The notes: a model not told the origin generated them from the letters alone. 12,012 nt of DNA from Roseiarcus sp035500275 (GCA_035500275.1 DATJXI010000335.1:1-12012); one strand, 5' to 3'. Positions 1-6,798 are shown, counted from the stretch's first letter. Numbers and translations: made by a program.

Positions 1-1094
1 TCGTCTTCGCCATGGCCTTCGTCATGGTGCAGTTCAGCGCCATCGCCTATTCGCCGCGCCTCGTCTTGTGGTTTGCGCGCGATCCCATCCTCTTCCACGC
101 GCTTGGCGCGTTCGGCGCAACCTTCCTTTACGCGCTCTTCACCCTCGCCTGGGTGGACCGTGGCGGCTCGGGAAACGTGCCGCTCTTCTCGTCGCTGATC
201 GTCGGGCTGATGATGATTGCAAGCATGCTCCTGTTTGCGAGGCTCATGCAGCGCTTGAGCGACCTGCAGATCTCGAGCGTGCTTCATCTTATCGGCGATC
301 GGGGACGGGAGGCCATCCGCGACATGTTCGCGGGCCGCGCCGGCGCCAAAGCGCTCGGCAGGCCGCCCTCCGCGCAGGACCGCGATGCGCTCGCGCCGCC
401 AGCGCTGACGCTCAAATATTCGGGGCGGCCCCTAACGATCGCCAGGTTCGACGTGGACGCGCTCGTCCGTCAGGCCGAACAGGCGAACGCGATCATCGTG
501 ATGCTGTGCGCGGTCGGCGACACGCTGGTTGAGGGCGCGACGCTCCTGCGGGTGCACGGCGGCGGAGCCCCGCTTTCCGAGCGCGCGCTGCGCGACGCCA
601 TCCGCCTCGGCCGCGAACGCACCTTCGAACAGGACCCGAAATATCCGATCCGGCTGCTTGTCGACGTCGCGATTCGGGCCCTATCGCCCGCCGTCAACGA
701 TCCCACGACGGCGGTGCAGACGATCGACCAGATCGAAGACTTGCTCCGCCGCCTCGGCCGCTCCGAACTCGACGCCGGGTATGGCTTCGATCGAACCGGC
801 AAGCTTCGGCTCGTCGTCCCCATGCCGACCTGGGAGGACTACCTCGCCCTCGCCTTCGACGAAATCCGCCAGTACGGCGCGACCTCGGTTCAGGTCATGC
901 GCCGCCTGCGCTCGGCGCTCGCAGGGCTCATGGACGCGGTGACGACCCCGGAGCGAGCCGAGGCCGTGCGAAGGTCCCTCGACCACCTCGATCTCGTGAT
1001 CGAGAATTCTTCGCTCGACCCGACGGACCGGATGACGGCGCGCGAGGAAGATCGCCAAGGGATTGGCCTTTCCGGGCGGCGCGAAGAGGAGTGA
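1..1094 (+). CDS. DUF2254 family membrane protein, 5' end cut by the window
   Basis: The frame is open from the first bases, so the true start probably lies upstream. The first internal ATG is at 12. About 360 residues are visible, and DUF2254 proteins as I recall them run to a little over 400, so an N-terminal portion is missing. Two hydrophobic segments are seen: around residues 25-47 and again at about 56-77. Family-like sequence includes YSPRLVLWFARD near the N-terminus and the hallmark ALSPAVNDPTTAVQ at about residues 222-235, in the C-terminal soluble half. This half is expected to face the cytoplasm or periplasm; the sequence does not decide which. The function of the family is not established. 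The gene ends 26 bp before the remnant gene that follows, and nothing links it to the metal and PQQ genes downstream. The family call is fairly sure; no biochemical role can be offered. Confidence 0.75.
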   Translation, partial: VFAMAFVMVQFSAIAYSPRLVLWFARDPILFHALGAFGATFLYALFTLAWVDRGGSGNVPLFSSLIVGLMMIASMLLFARLMQRLSDLQISSVLHLIGDRGREAIRDMFAGRAGAKALGRPPSAQDRDALAPPALTLKYSGRPLTIARFDVDALVRQAEQANAIIVMLCAVGDTLVEGATLLRVHGGGAPLSERALRDAIRLGRERTFEQDPKYPIRLLVDVAIRALSPAVNDPTTAVQTIDQIEDLLRRLGRSELDAGYGFDRTGKLRLVVPMPTWEDYLALAFDEIRQYGATSVQVMRRLRSALAGLMDAVTTPERAEAVRRSLDHLDLVIENSSLDPTDRMTAREEDRQGIGLSGRREEE

Positions 1095-1120
1095 ACGCGA
1101 AGCGCCCGTCCGCTCAGCCG

Positions 1121-1529
1121 TCAGTTATGCGGCAGCTTCCCTTTGAACTTGGCATATCTCGCGGAAACCTGATCGCCTTTGACCAGTCGGTCGTTGTGCG
1201 TCTGGTACACAAAGCCCTGATATTGAGGCTGGTCCCTAACGTTCTTGACCCAGCGGTTCCTTGCCACCTCCACCACTGCTTGCAGATTGAGTCATGGTGG
1301 ACAGACTTGCCGCGATCCGTCCCGTAGAAGTCGAGGTCGTAGCAGATCTGATTGTCGGACACGCTCCAGGTTCCGTCCGCTGGGGAAAACTGACCGGTCT
1401 GCTCGTTCTTTTCTCTCCCACGCTCCTAATATGGTCCCGCCGCGCTTCCATGTGAACCGAACAATCCCATTGGGAAGATCGTATATCACAGAATGGCCAG
1501 CATAGAGCGCTTGGACTTCCGCCGTTCCC
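1121..1529 (-). pseudogene. Decayed DUF995-like gene, two frameshifts and no intact start
   Basis: Three consecutive minus-strand stretches read as plausible protein in three different frames. Segment A (about 1529 down to 1420) contains ALYAGHSVIYDLPNGIVRF. Segment B (about 1415 down to 1280) contains PADGTWSVSDNQICYDLDF. Segment C (about 1280 down to the TGA at 1121) contains NRWVKNVRDQPQYQGFVY and then GDQVSARYAKFKG. Joined, they resemble the DUF995 layout: an LY.G start, a G.W.....iC centre, a later Cys, and a GD.vs end. The breaks fall at a purine-rich run near 1411-1425 and at a TGG/AGG repeat near 1270-1282, both slippage-prone. No signal peptide or convincing start precedes segment A, where the lanM promoter region lies. 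It is either a true pseudogene or an intact gene with two sequencing indels. The family assignment is from memory of the motif pattern and is moderate. Confidence 0.6.
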
Positions 1530-1571
1530 CGAATGTCCGGGCCCGAAGGATTTCCGGCGCGCCCGCGCGAA

Positions 1572-1599
1572 TTGCCTCTCCCCCCAACGCGCGTTATTT
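1572..1599 (+). promoter_or_regulatory. Possible lanM promoter
   Basis: TTGCCT (1572-1577) and TTATTT (1594-1599) are separated by 16 bases and lie about 30 bases before the lanM start. This is a weak sigma-70-like match in a GC-rich background. A transcript starting just after it would carry only the ribosome binding site GGAGG at 1615-1619, 8 bases before the ATG. The position fits; the sequence match alone is not strong. Confidence 0.3.
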
Positions 1600-1627
1600 C
1601 TGCAGCAATCGATCGGAGGCGAGCGAC

Positions 1628-2011
1628 ATGAAATTGAGAACAATCCTCTTGGCGTTTGGCGCGACGCTCGTCGTCCTCCCCTCCTTCGCGGCGTCGGCGC
1701 TGCACAATCTTGACACCGACCACGACGGCACGATCGACCTCAACGAGGCGAAGGCGGCGGCGAGCGCCGAGTTCGATCGGCTCGAAGCCGATCACGACGG
1801 CACACTAGACCGCAAGGAATTGAAGGGCCGCATCGCCAAGGCGGACTGGGCGACCGCCGATCCTGATAACGACAAGACCGTCTCGAAGGACGAGTACCTC
1901 GCCTTCGTCGAATCCGCGTTCAAACGCGCGGACACGGACCACGAAGGGACGATCGACGCCAAGGAGCTCGGCGCCCCCGCGGGGCGAGCGCTCCTGCGGC
2001 TCCTCAGGTAA
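1628..2011 (+). CDS. lanM: Lanmodulin homologue, periplasmic lanthanide-binding EF-hand protein
   Basis: Lanmodulin binds trivalent lanthanides selectively in the periplasm of methylotrophs. This 127-residue protein has a signal peptide (MKLRTILLAFGATLV..., cleavage near residues 21-24) and four EF-hand loops: 29-40 DTDHDGTIDLNE, 53-64 EADHDGTLDRKE, 78-89 DPDNDKTVSKDE and 102-113 DTDHEGTIDAKE. The residues between loops number 12, 13 and 12, the same short spacing as in M. extorquens lanmodulin and unlike the roughly 25 of calmodulin-type proteins. The linkers also agree (AEFDRL, LKGRIAKADW, AFKRAD, and a final LGAPAG). Differences: only loop 3 keeps Pro at position 2; that loop has Lys at position 6 and Ser at position 9; loop 2 begins with Glu; three loops have His at position 4. 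The start is set by the GGAGG at 1615-1619. The stop overlaps the convergent response-regulator gene by 8 bp. A generic calcium-binding EF-hand protein is the alternative, but the spacing argues against it. Confidence 0.88.
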   Translation: MKLRTILLAFGATLVVLPSFAASALHNLDTDHDGTIDLNEAKAAASAEFDRLEADHDGTLDRKELKGRIAKADWATADPDNDKTVSKDEYLAFVESAFKRADTDHEGTIDAKELGAPAGRALLRLLR

Positions 2012-2705
2012 GTCCGGACGGCGCCCGATCCGCGCCGCCCCCCAATATGTTCGCTTCGAGCGCGATGCGCATGAGCTCCATGGCCGAACGGGCGCCGAGC
2101 TTCTGCTTGAGCTGCGTGGTGTTGTTGGCGATCGTCTTGTAGGAAACGTCGATCGCGTCAGCGATCTGGGCCATCGTGCGGCCGGCCGCGATGAGGCGCA
2201 GGATCTCGAGTTCGCGCGCGCTCAAGTTCGAGATTGCGCTCGCGTTGGCGCCCGCGCGCAAGAAGGCGATCTGACGGGCCATCTCGGGGTGCAGGTAGAG
2301 GCCTCCGTCCGCCACCGCCCTCACCGCGCCGGCGAAAAGCGCCGGATCGTCGTTCTTGGCGATATAGCCCTTGGCCCCGGACTCGATCGCGCGCGCGGCG
2401 ATGACCGGATCGTCGTGCATGCTGAAAATGATGAGCCGCGCCTCGGGCTCGCGGTCGAGTATCCGGCGCAGGAGCTCGAGCCCCGAGATGCCCGGCAGAT
2501 TGAAGTCGATCACCGCGACGTCAGGCCGGCAGTCGAAGAATGACGCAAGGCCGGTCTTGCCGTCCTGCGCCTCGAAGACTTCGACGCTCCTCTCGGCCTC
2601 GAGCAGCGCCCGGCAGCCGGAAATGACGATCGGGTGATCGTCGACGATGAGCACTCGCAACGGTCGAACCTCGGCCTCTCGGTTTGAACACGCCTGTTCG
2701 AACAT
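2004..2705 (-). CDS. NarL/LuxR-family response regulator
   Basis: The protein has 233 residues. The receiver domain spans about 15-135: acidic pair D22-D23 in VLIVDDHP, phospho-acceptor D67 in AVIDFNLPG, switch Ser at S95 in IIFSMHDD, and conserved Lys K117 in GYIAKND. A LuxR-type helix-turn-helix follows at about 158-220 (LSARELEILRLIAAGRTMAQIAD...VSYKTIANN). It should bind DNA as a phosphorylated dimer and act as a transcription factor. The ATG at 2705 is the only Met ahead of the first receiver strand, and no strong ribosome binding site precedes it. The gene diverges from the histidine kinase across 51 bp, so the two form a pair, and a palindrome covers its own start codon, which suggests autoregulation. 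Targets are not shown by the sequence; lanM and the TonB-dependent receptor are the nearest candidates. The reading frame remains open far upstream on the minus strand, which is a GC-bias artefact. Confidence 0.93.
   Translation of the reverse strand: MFEQACSNREAEVRPLRVLIVDDHPIVISGCRALLEAERSVEVFEAQDGKTGLASFFDCRPDVAVIDFNLPGISGLELLRRILDREPEARLIIFSMHDDPVIAARAIESGAKGYIAKNDDPALFAGAVRAVADGGLYLHPEMARQIAFLRAGANASAISNLSARELEILRLIAAGRTMAQIADAIDVSYKTIANNTTQLKQKLGARSAMELMRIALEANILGGGADRAPSGLT
2682..2704. promoter_or_regulatory. Inverted repeat over the response-regulator start codon
   Basis: GTTTGAACA (2682-2690) and TGTTCGAAC (2695-2703) are inverted copies with one mismatch and a 4-base gap. The right arm lies within a perfect 10-bp palindrome, TGTTCGAACA (2695-2704). 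The element covers the first codons of the response regulator and abuts the 51-bp divergent gap to the kinase. It is a candidate operator for autoregulation, though being partly coding it could also be coincidence. Confidence 0.35.
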
Positions 2706-2756
2706 TGACAGCAGCGCCGGTAAAATCAACGCTGAGGCCGGATTAAGGCCAGGTCG

Positions 2757-4145
2757 ATGTGGCGTTCGATTTCCCTGAGAGCCCGACTCAACCTCATCAT
2801 GGGCTCCCTCTTCGCGCTCTGGCTCGTCGTGGACGCTGCCCACGGGGTTTACGAGGCGAGCGGAAGAGCGCGCGCCGAAACCCAGAGCGCCATGCGTCTC
2901 ACCACGGATTTGGTCACGACCGCGCTCGTTCATTTGCAGGACGGGCCGAAGCCCGAGCGCGCGGTCGCCGGGCTCGTCGCGAGCCTCCAGAACCTGCGCC
3001 ACGTGCGGGTCGGCATCGGGGATTCGTCGCTTGCCCCAGCGATCGAAGCCGCGGCCGACCGCCGGTCGGAGGCGCCGCGATGGTTCCACGCCGTGGTCAA
3101 CGCTCCGAGCAGGGTCGTCGCCATCCCGATGGACCTGAACGGCCGCGGTTCGAGTTCGATCGTCATTGTCGCGGATCCCTCCGATGAGATCGACGAAGCC
3201 TGGGCCAGCGCCCGGGATCATGCGCTTGTGGGAGCGGCGATGGGCCTGGCCGCCCTGGGAGCGACGACTCTTCTCGTTGGCCGTTCGCTGAAACCCCTGG
3301 GGGTCGCGCGCGAAACGCTGGCGCGGCTCGAGTCTGGCGACCATGCCGCGCGCGCCGAAGGCGGCGGCCCGCCGGAGATTCGGAGTCTGAACGCGAGGAT
3401 CAACACGCTTGCCGAGACGCTCGGGACGCTCGATCGTCAGAACAGCGAATTGGCGGAGCGGGTGTTCGACGCCCACGATCACGAGCGCCGCGTCATCGCG
3501 CACGAGCTCCATGACGAGTTCGGGCCGCATCTCTTCGCGCTCCGCGCGAGCGCGGCCGCGCTTGCGAAGAAGCTTGGCGGCGATCCCGCCGCCGGCGCCG
3601 CCGCGCGCGCCATCGAGGCGCAGGTCGAGGCGTTGCAAGGCCAGAACCGGCGCGTGCTCGCCGACCTGCGCCCGGCGGCGCTCGAGGAGCTGGGGCTCGC
3701 GGAGGCGCTCGCCGGGCTCATCGCGCATTGGCGGCGGGCGGAGCCGAAGGTGAAAGTGACGCTCGCCGTCGATCCGCGCGTCAGCGCTCTGGAAGAGCGC
3801 GCGGCTTTGATGGCCTATCGCTTCGTCCAGGAGGCGATGACCAACGCGTTTCGTCACGCGGGCGCGACGCGGATCGACGTTTCGCTCGCGTTCAAATCCG
3901 AAGCCGGCGACGCATCGCCGCATGCGCTGGCGGGCCTCGTCATCCGCGTCGCCGACGACGGGCGCGGCTTGCAGGGCGAGGATGGCGCGGGAATGGGACT
4001 GGCCGGCATGCGCGACCGGGTTCGGATGCTGGGCGGACAGGTCTTCATTGAATCGCCCTCCGGCGGCGGCGTCGTGGTCGAGGCGCGGTTTGGACGGGAT
4101 AAGGCGGCGTCTGGGAAAAATTCCCGGACGTTCCGGGAAGCATGA
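2757..4145 (+). CDS. Membrane sensor histidine kinase, MoxY/NarX-like (HisKA_3)
   Basis: This 462-residue inner-membrane kinase is the partner of the divergent regulator. A first membrane segment lies at about residues 11-28 and a second at about 157-175. Between them is a periplasmic sensor region of about 125 residues. Its PRWF motif (107-110) and the juxtamembrane ADPSDEIDEAW resemble the LapD/MoxY N-terminal domain as I recall it; MoxY is a kinase tied to methanol oxidation in Paracoccus. A HAMP-like linker follows, then the dimerisation and phosphotransfer helix with ERRVIAHELHDEFG (phosphorylated His H252). The HATPase domain has N-box FVQEAMTNAFRHAG (N363), VADDGRG (398-404) and GAGMGLAGM (410-418). 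All catalytic motifs are present. The signal sensed is unknown. Its position between lanM and the receptor suggests a metal or methanol-related cue, which is inference. The ribosome binding site is weak (AAGG at 2745-2748). Confidence 0.9.
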   Translation: MWRSISLRARLNLIMGSLFALWLVVDAAHGVYEASGRARAETQSAMRLTTDLVTTALVHLQDGPKPERAVAGLVASLQNLRHVRVGIGDSSLAPAIEAAADRRSEAPRWFHAVVNAPSRVVAIPMDLNGRGSSSIVIVADPSDEIDEAWASARDHALVGAAMGLAALGATTLLVGRSLKPLGVARETLARLESGDHAARAEGGGPPEIRSLNARINTLAETLGTLDRQNSELAERVFDAHDHERRVIAHELHDEFGPHLFALRASAAALAKKLGGDPAAGAAARAIEAQVEALQGQNRRVLADLRPAALEELGLAEALAGLIAHWRRAEPKVKVTLAVDPRVSALEERAALMAYRFVQEAMTNAFRHAGATRIDVSLAFKSEAGDASPHALAGLVIRVADDGRGLQGEDGAGMGLAGMRDRVRMLGGQVFIESPSGGGVVVEARFGRDKAASGKNSRTFREA

Positions 4146-4192
4146 CCCGGAAGTCTTCCAATAATTGAAATTAACCGCGGCGCGGTTGGAAG
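4113..4192. promoter_or_regulatory. Cluster of GGAAG/CTTCC inverted repeats before the receptor gene
   Basis: Several overlapping dyads run from the last codons of the kinase into the gap. GGGAA/TTCCC are at 4113-4125 (3-base loop). TTCCCGG/CCGGGAA are at 4121-4139 (5-base loop). GGAAG-T-CTTCC is at 4149-4159. CTTCCAA/TTGGAAG are at 4155-4161 and 4186-4192. AACCGC-GGC-GCGGTT is at 4173-4187. GGAAG in either orientation occurs four times in 80 bp. The block looks like an operator region for the receptor gene. No correctly spaced -35/-10 pair is clear; TTGAAA at 4165-4170 and TATCCT at 4194-4199 are 23 bases apart. Confidence 0.4.
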
Positions 4193-4211
4193 CTATCCTT
4201 CTCATTGTCGT

Positions 4212-4265
4212 GAGCGGCGCGGCGAGACGCTGCATGTCTCGTTCCTCCCGACGCCGCGCCGGCTC
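4212..4265 (+). other. Predicted long stem in the 5' leader of the receptor mRNA
   Basis: GAGC plus GGCGCGGCG (4212-4224) pairs with CGCCGCGCC plus GCTC (4252-4265), giving 13 base pairs with one bulged G at 4261. Inside it, CGAGAC (4223-4228) and GTCTCG (4236-4241) can form a second hairpin with a 7-base loop. The structure ends 45 bases before the receptor ATG and lacks a following T-run, so it is not a classical terminator. A structured leader or attenuator is possible. GC-rich sequence raises the chance of fortuitous pairing. Confidence 0.35.
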
Positions 4266-4310
4266 GCGACGCCTTAAGCCTCGAAAGCAGGCGATCAGGA
4301 GGACGAGGAC

Positions 4311-6623
4311 ATGGCGCGTTCGGCGGCCTGGGGCGCGGCGACGGTCGGCGTCTTCTTGAGCGCGGCCGACGCCAATGCGGAAGTGCAGACGATCGAGCTT
4401 CCGACCTTCGAGGTCGTGCCGACGACGCCGCTCAACGGCGGCGAGATCAACGTCGCCCAATACCCCGGCTCCGTTTGGCAGACCGGCGCTCAGGACATTC
4501 AGACCTTCAACGACTCGACGATCACCCAGACGCTGGCGCGTCAGGCGCCGGGCGTGACCGTCGGCAACGTGTCGGGCAACGACTTCCAGCCGGACGTGAG
4601 CTTTCGCGGCTTCGACGCCTCGCCGGTCAGCGGCACGCCGCAGGGTCTCGCGGTCTACCAGAACGGCGTGCGCGTCAACGAGGCGTTCGGCGACACGGTC
4701 AACTGGGACCTCATTCCCGAGAACGCCATCCAGAGGATGACGATCGTCACCGGCGATCCGATCTACGGCCTCAACGCGCTCGGCGGCGCGCTCAACGTGA
4801 CGATGAAGAACGGCTTCGCCTGGCAGGGCTTCGAGGCCGATCTCCGCGGCGGATCCTTCGGGCGGGCGCAGGGCGCCTTCCAGTACGGCAAGCAGATCGG
4901 CGACTACTCCGTCTATGCGGCGTTCGAGCAGATCCAGGACAACGGCTGGCGCGAGGACAGCGCCTCGCAGCTCAGCCGGTTCTATGGCGACGTCGGCTAC
5001 CGGGCGAACGGATTTGAGACGCACCTGCAACTCACCGCGGGGAACACCCAGTTCGGCGCGGCGGCTTTCACACCGCTCCAGGAACTGCAGAACACCTGGA
5101 GCAGCATCTACACGGTCCCCCAGACGACCTACAACAAGATGGGCATGCTCGCGTGGACCGGGAGCTACGCCTATTCGAACACGCTGAACTTCCAGAGCGG
5201 GCTCTATTTCCGGGCGTTCAACCAGTCGCACGTCGACGGCAACGCGACCGACGTCTACGGCTGCCCGCCGTACTCGTGCCTCGGCGACAATCCGGTGCAT
5301 GACACGTTCGGCAACCTCATTCCCGACGTCTCGCAGAACGGGACGATCGACCTCGGCGAAATCGACCGCAACTGGACGCAATCGCGCTCTGTCGGTGCCA
5401 ATGTGCAGGCCGTCGACACCGACAAGCTCGGCGGCCACGACAATACGCTGACCGTCGGCGCGGCGCTCGACTACGGCTGGACGCGTTTCAACGCCAACAG
5501 CCAGCTGGGTCTCGTTCCCGCGTTCCTGAACAAGTCGCTTCCGGTATACGGTCTGCCCTATATTATCGACGAGCCTGACAGCTTTCTGAACCCGGTCTCG
5601 GCCAATACGAACAACACATACGCTGGCGTCTATGCGCTCGACACGTTCCACGCGACCGACCGCCTGACGGTGACCGGCGGGGCGCGTTTCAATTTCGCGG
5701 GGATCGATCTCGAAGGCGCGAACGGCGCTCTCCTCAACGGCTACTCGAAATTCTTCCACCTCAATCCGACCGTCGGCCTGACCTACAAGATCACGCCGGA
5801 CATCAACTTCTACGCAGGCTATGCGATGTCCAACCGCGCGCCGACGCCGCTCGAGCTCGGTTGCGCCGATCCCAACAATCCTTGCATCATCGACAACTTT
5901 CTGAGTTCGGATCCGCCGCTCAAGCAGGTGGTCGGCAACACGTTCCAGTTGGGATTCCGGGGACAGAACGATCTCGGCCAATATGGAAGGCTGCAATGGT
6001 CGGCGGGGCTCTTCCGCACCACGCTTGCAAACGACATCCTGCCCCTGCAAAGCGAGGCGACCGGCTTCGGCTACTACGCCAATGTCGGCACGACCCTTCG
6101 CCAGGGCGCGGAGGTCAGCGCGCAGTGGACCGGCGACCGCTGGACAGCCTACGCCAACTATACCTATATCGACGCCGTCTACCTCACGACCTTCATGGAG
6201 CCGTCGCCGTACAATCCGTTCGCCGACGGGAATGGCGACATTCCGATCAGCAATGGCGCGCCGATCGCCGGCATTCCGAGGAACACGCTGAAGGTGGGCT
6301 TCGACTACAGCCTGACCGACAAGTGGAAGGTCGGCGCCGACATGGTCGCCGCGTCAGGCCAGGTCATCTTCGGCAACGAGAACGGCGCGCTTCCCCAGGC
6401 GCCCGGCTACGCCGTCTTCGGCGTCCACACATCCTATCAGATCGGCAAACAGTTGCAGGTGTACGGCCTCATTCAGAATCTGTTCGACCAGAGCTTCTAC
6501 GCCGCGGGCGCCCTGTTCGACACGACCGCGCTTCCGAATGCGGCGCCGTTCCTGACTGATCCGCGGTCCTTTGGCCCGGGCAAGCCGTTCGCCGCCTACG
6601 CCGGGTTGCGGCTCACCTTGTGA
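4311..6623 (+). CDS. TonB-dependent outer-membrane receptor, candidate lanthanide-complex importer
   Basis: The protein has 770 residues, a usual length for the family. It has a short signal peptide with cleavage near A23 (SAADANA), and a possible TonB box around residues 32-38 (TFEVVPT). The plug domain covers about 60-165 and holds DVSFRGFDASPVSGTPQGL, GVRVNEAFGDTVNWDL and YGLNALGGALNV. A 22-strand barrel region runs to the C-terminal AYAGLRLTL. Probable extracellular loops carry two close Cys pairs (C318/C323 and C518/C525). One segment, residues 339-350 (DVSQNGTIDLGE), meets the canonical EF-hand loop pattern. AGGAGG at 4297-4302 sets the start. The gene sits between a two-component system and an exbBD-tonB set, in a locus with lanmodulin, so a LutH-like lanthanide-chelate role is the leading inference. 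PQQ, copper-chelate or iron-siderophore uptake are alternatives; the substrate cannot be read from sequence. Confidence 0.93.
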   Translation: MARSAAWGAATVGVFLSAADANAEVQTIELPTFEVVPTTPLNGGEINVAQYPGSVWQTGAQDIQTFNDSTITQTLARQAPGVTVGNVSGNDFQPDVSFRGFDASPVSGTPQGLAVYQNGVRVNEAFGDTVNWDLIPENAIQRMTIVTGDPIYGLNALGGALNVTMKNGFAWQGFEADLRGGSFGRAQGAFQYGKQIGDYSVYAAFEQIQDNGWREDSASQLSRFYGDVGYRANGFETHLQLTAGNTQFGAAAFTPLQELQNTWSSIYTVPQTTYNKMGMLAWTGSYAYSNTLNFQSGLYFRAFNQSHVDGNATDVYGCPPYSCLGDNPVHDTFGNLIPDVSQNGTIDLGEIDRNWTQSRSVGANVQAVDTDKLGGHDNTLTVGAALDYGWTRFNANSQLGLVPAFLNKSLPVYGLPYIIDEPDSFLNPVSANTNNTYAGVYALDTFHATDRLTVTGGARFNFAGIDLEGANGALLNGYSKFFHLNPTVGLTYKITPDINFYAGYAMSNRAPTPLELGCADPNNPCIIDNFLSSDPPLKQVVGNTFQLGFRGQNDLGQYGRLQWSAGLFRTTLANDILPLQSEATGFGYYANVGTTLRQGAEVSAQWTGDRWTAYANYTYIDAVYLTTFMEPSPYNPFADGNGDIPISNGAPIAGIPRNTLKVGFDYSLTDKWKVGADMVAASGQVIFGNENGALPQAPGYAVFGVHTSYQIGKQLQVYGLIQNLFDQSFYAAGALFDTTALPNAAPFLTDPRSFGPGKPFAAYAGLRLTL

Positions 6624-6645
6624 GCAACGAAGCGGAGGTCTTCCG

Positions 6646-6798
6646 ATGCGCCCTCAATCCGACCGCAAGCCGCCTCAATTGGGCCGCTTGCGTTTCGCAT
6701 CCCGGCTGACTAGGGGGTGGCGCCGACCCGGACACCGACGGAAGGTCGACGCCCAAATGGCTGTGCAGTCCGGCGGGCCGCGCTGCTGCATCTGCTGA
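6646..6798 (+). CDS. Possible small ORF, 50 residues, unrecognised
   Basis: An ATG with a well-placed GGAGG (6634-6638, 7 bases upstream) opens a 50-codon frame starting MRPQSDRKPP. It is very basic in its first two thirds and ends in the cysteine-rich CCIC. It matches no family I know and is clearly not pqqA. The predicted receptor terminator (6664-6695) lies inside it, which argues that it is not translated or that the hairpin is not a terminator. The call is weak. Confidence 0.15.
   Translation: MRPQSDRKPPQLGRLRFASRLTRGWRRPGHRRKVDAQMAVQSGGPRCCIC
6664..6695 (+). terminator. Probable terminator after the TonB-dependent receptor gene
   Basis: CGCAAGC (6664-6670) pairs with GCTTGCG (6686-6692). 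After one mismatch a further GCC/GGC pairs inside, leaving a small AT-rich loop, and TTT follows directly. It begins 41 bases after the receptor stop. The T-run is short, so termination may be partial. The remaining gap to exbB (6696-6885) shows no other convincing gene, RNA or promoter. Confidence 0.45.

Noticed and set aside
1445..1477. CTTCC/GGAAG inverted pair upstream of lanM as an operator shared with the receptor leader.
   Set aside because: The arms are only 5 bp, the spacing differs from the receptor copy, it lies inside the remnant gene about 150 bp from lanM, and such pairs are near chance frequency here.
2705..2726. TTGACA (2705-2710) with TAAAAT (2721-2726) as the kinase promoter.
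   Set aside because: The spacing is only 10 bases, far below the 16-18 needed, so the pair cannot act as one sigma-70 promoter.
4212..4265. The leader stem as a rho-independent terminator for the kinase gene.
   Set aside because: There is no T-run after the stem, and the stem is closer to the receptor start than to the kinase stop.
4165..4359. A 64-codon plus-strand frame before the receptor with a hydrophobic start.
   Set aside because: It needs a TTG start without a ribosome binding site, turns into Arg-rich low-complexity sequence, and runs into the receptor gene in another frame.
2706..6050. A very long open frame on the minus strand continuing upstream of the response regulator, opposite the kinase and receptor genes.
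   Set aside because: It is low-complexity, Arg-rich translation lying antisense to two well-recognised genes, as expected from GC-rich codon bias. Only the last 233 codons form a real protein.
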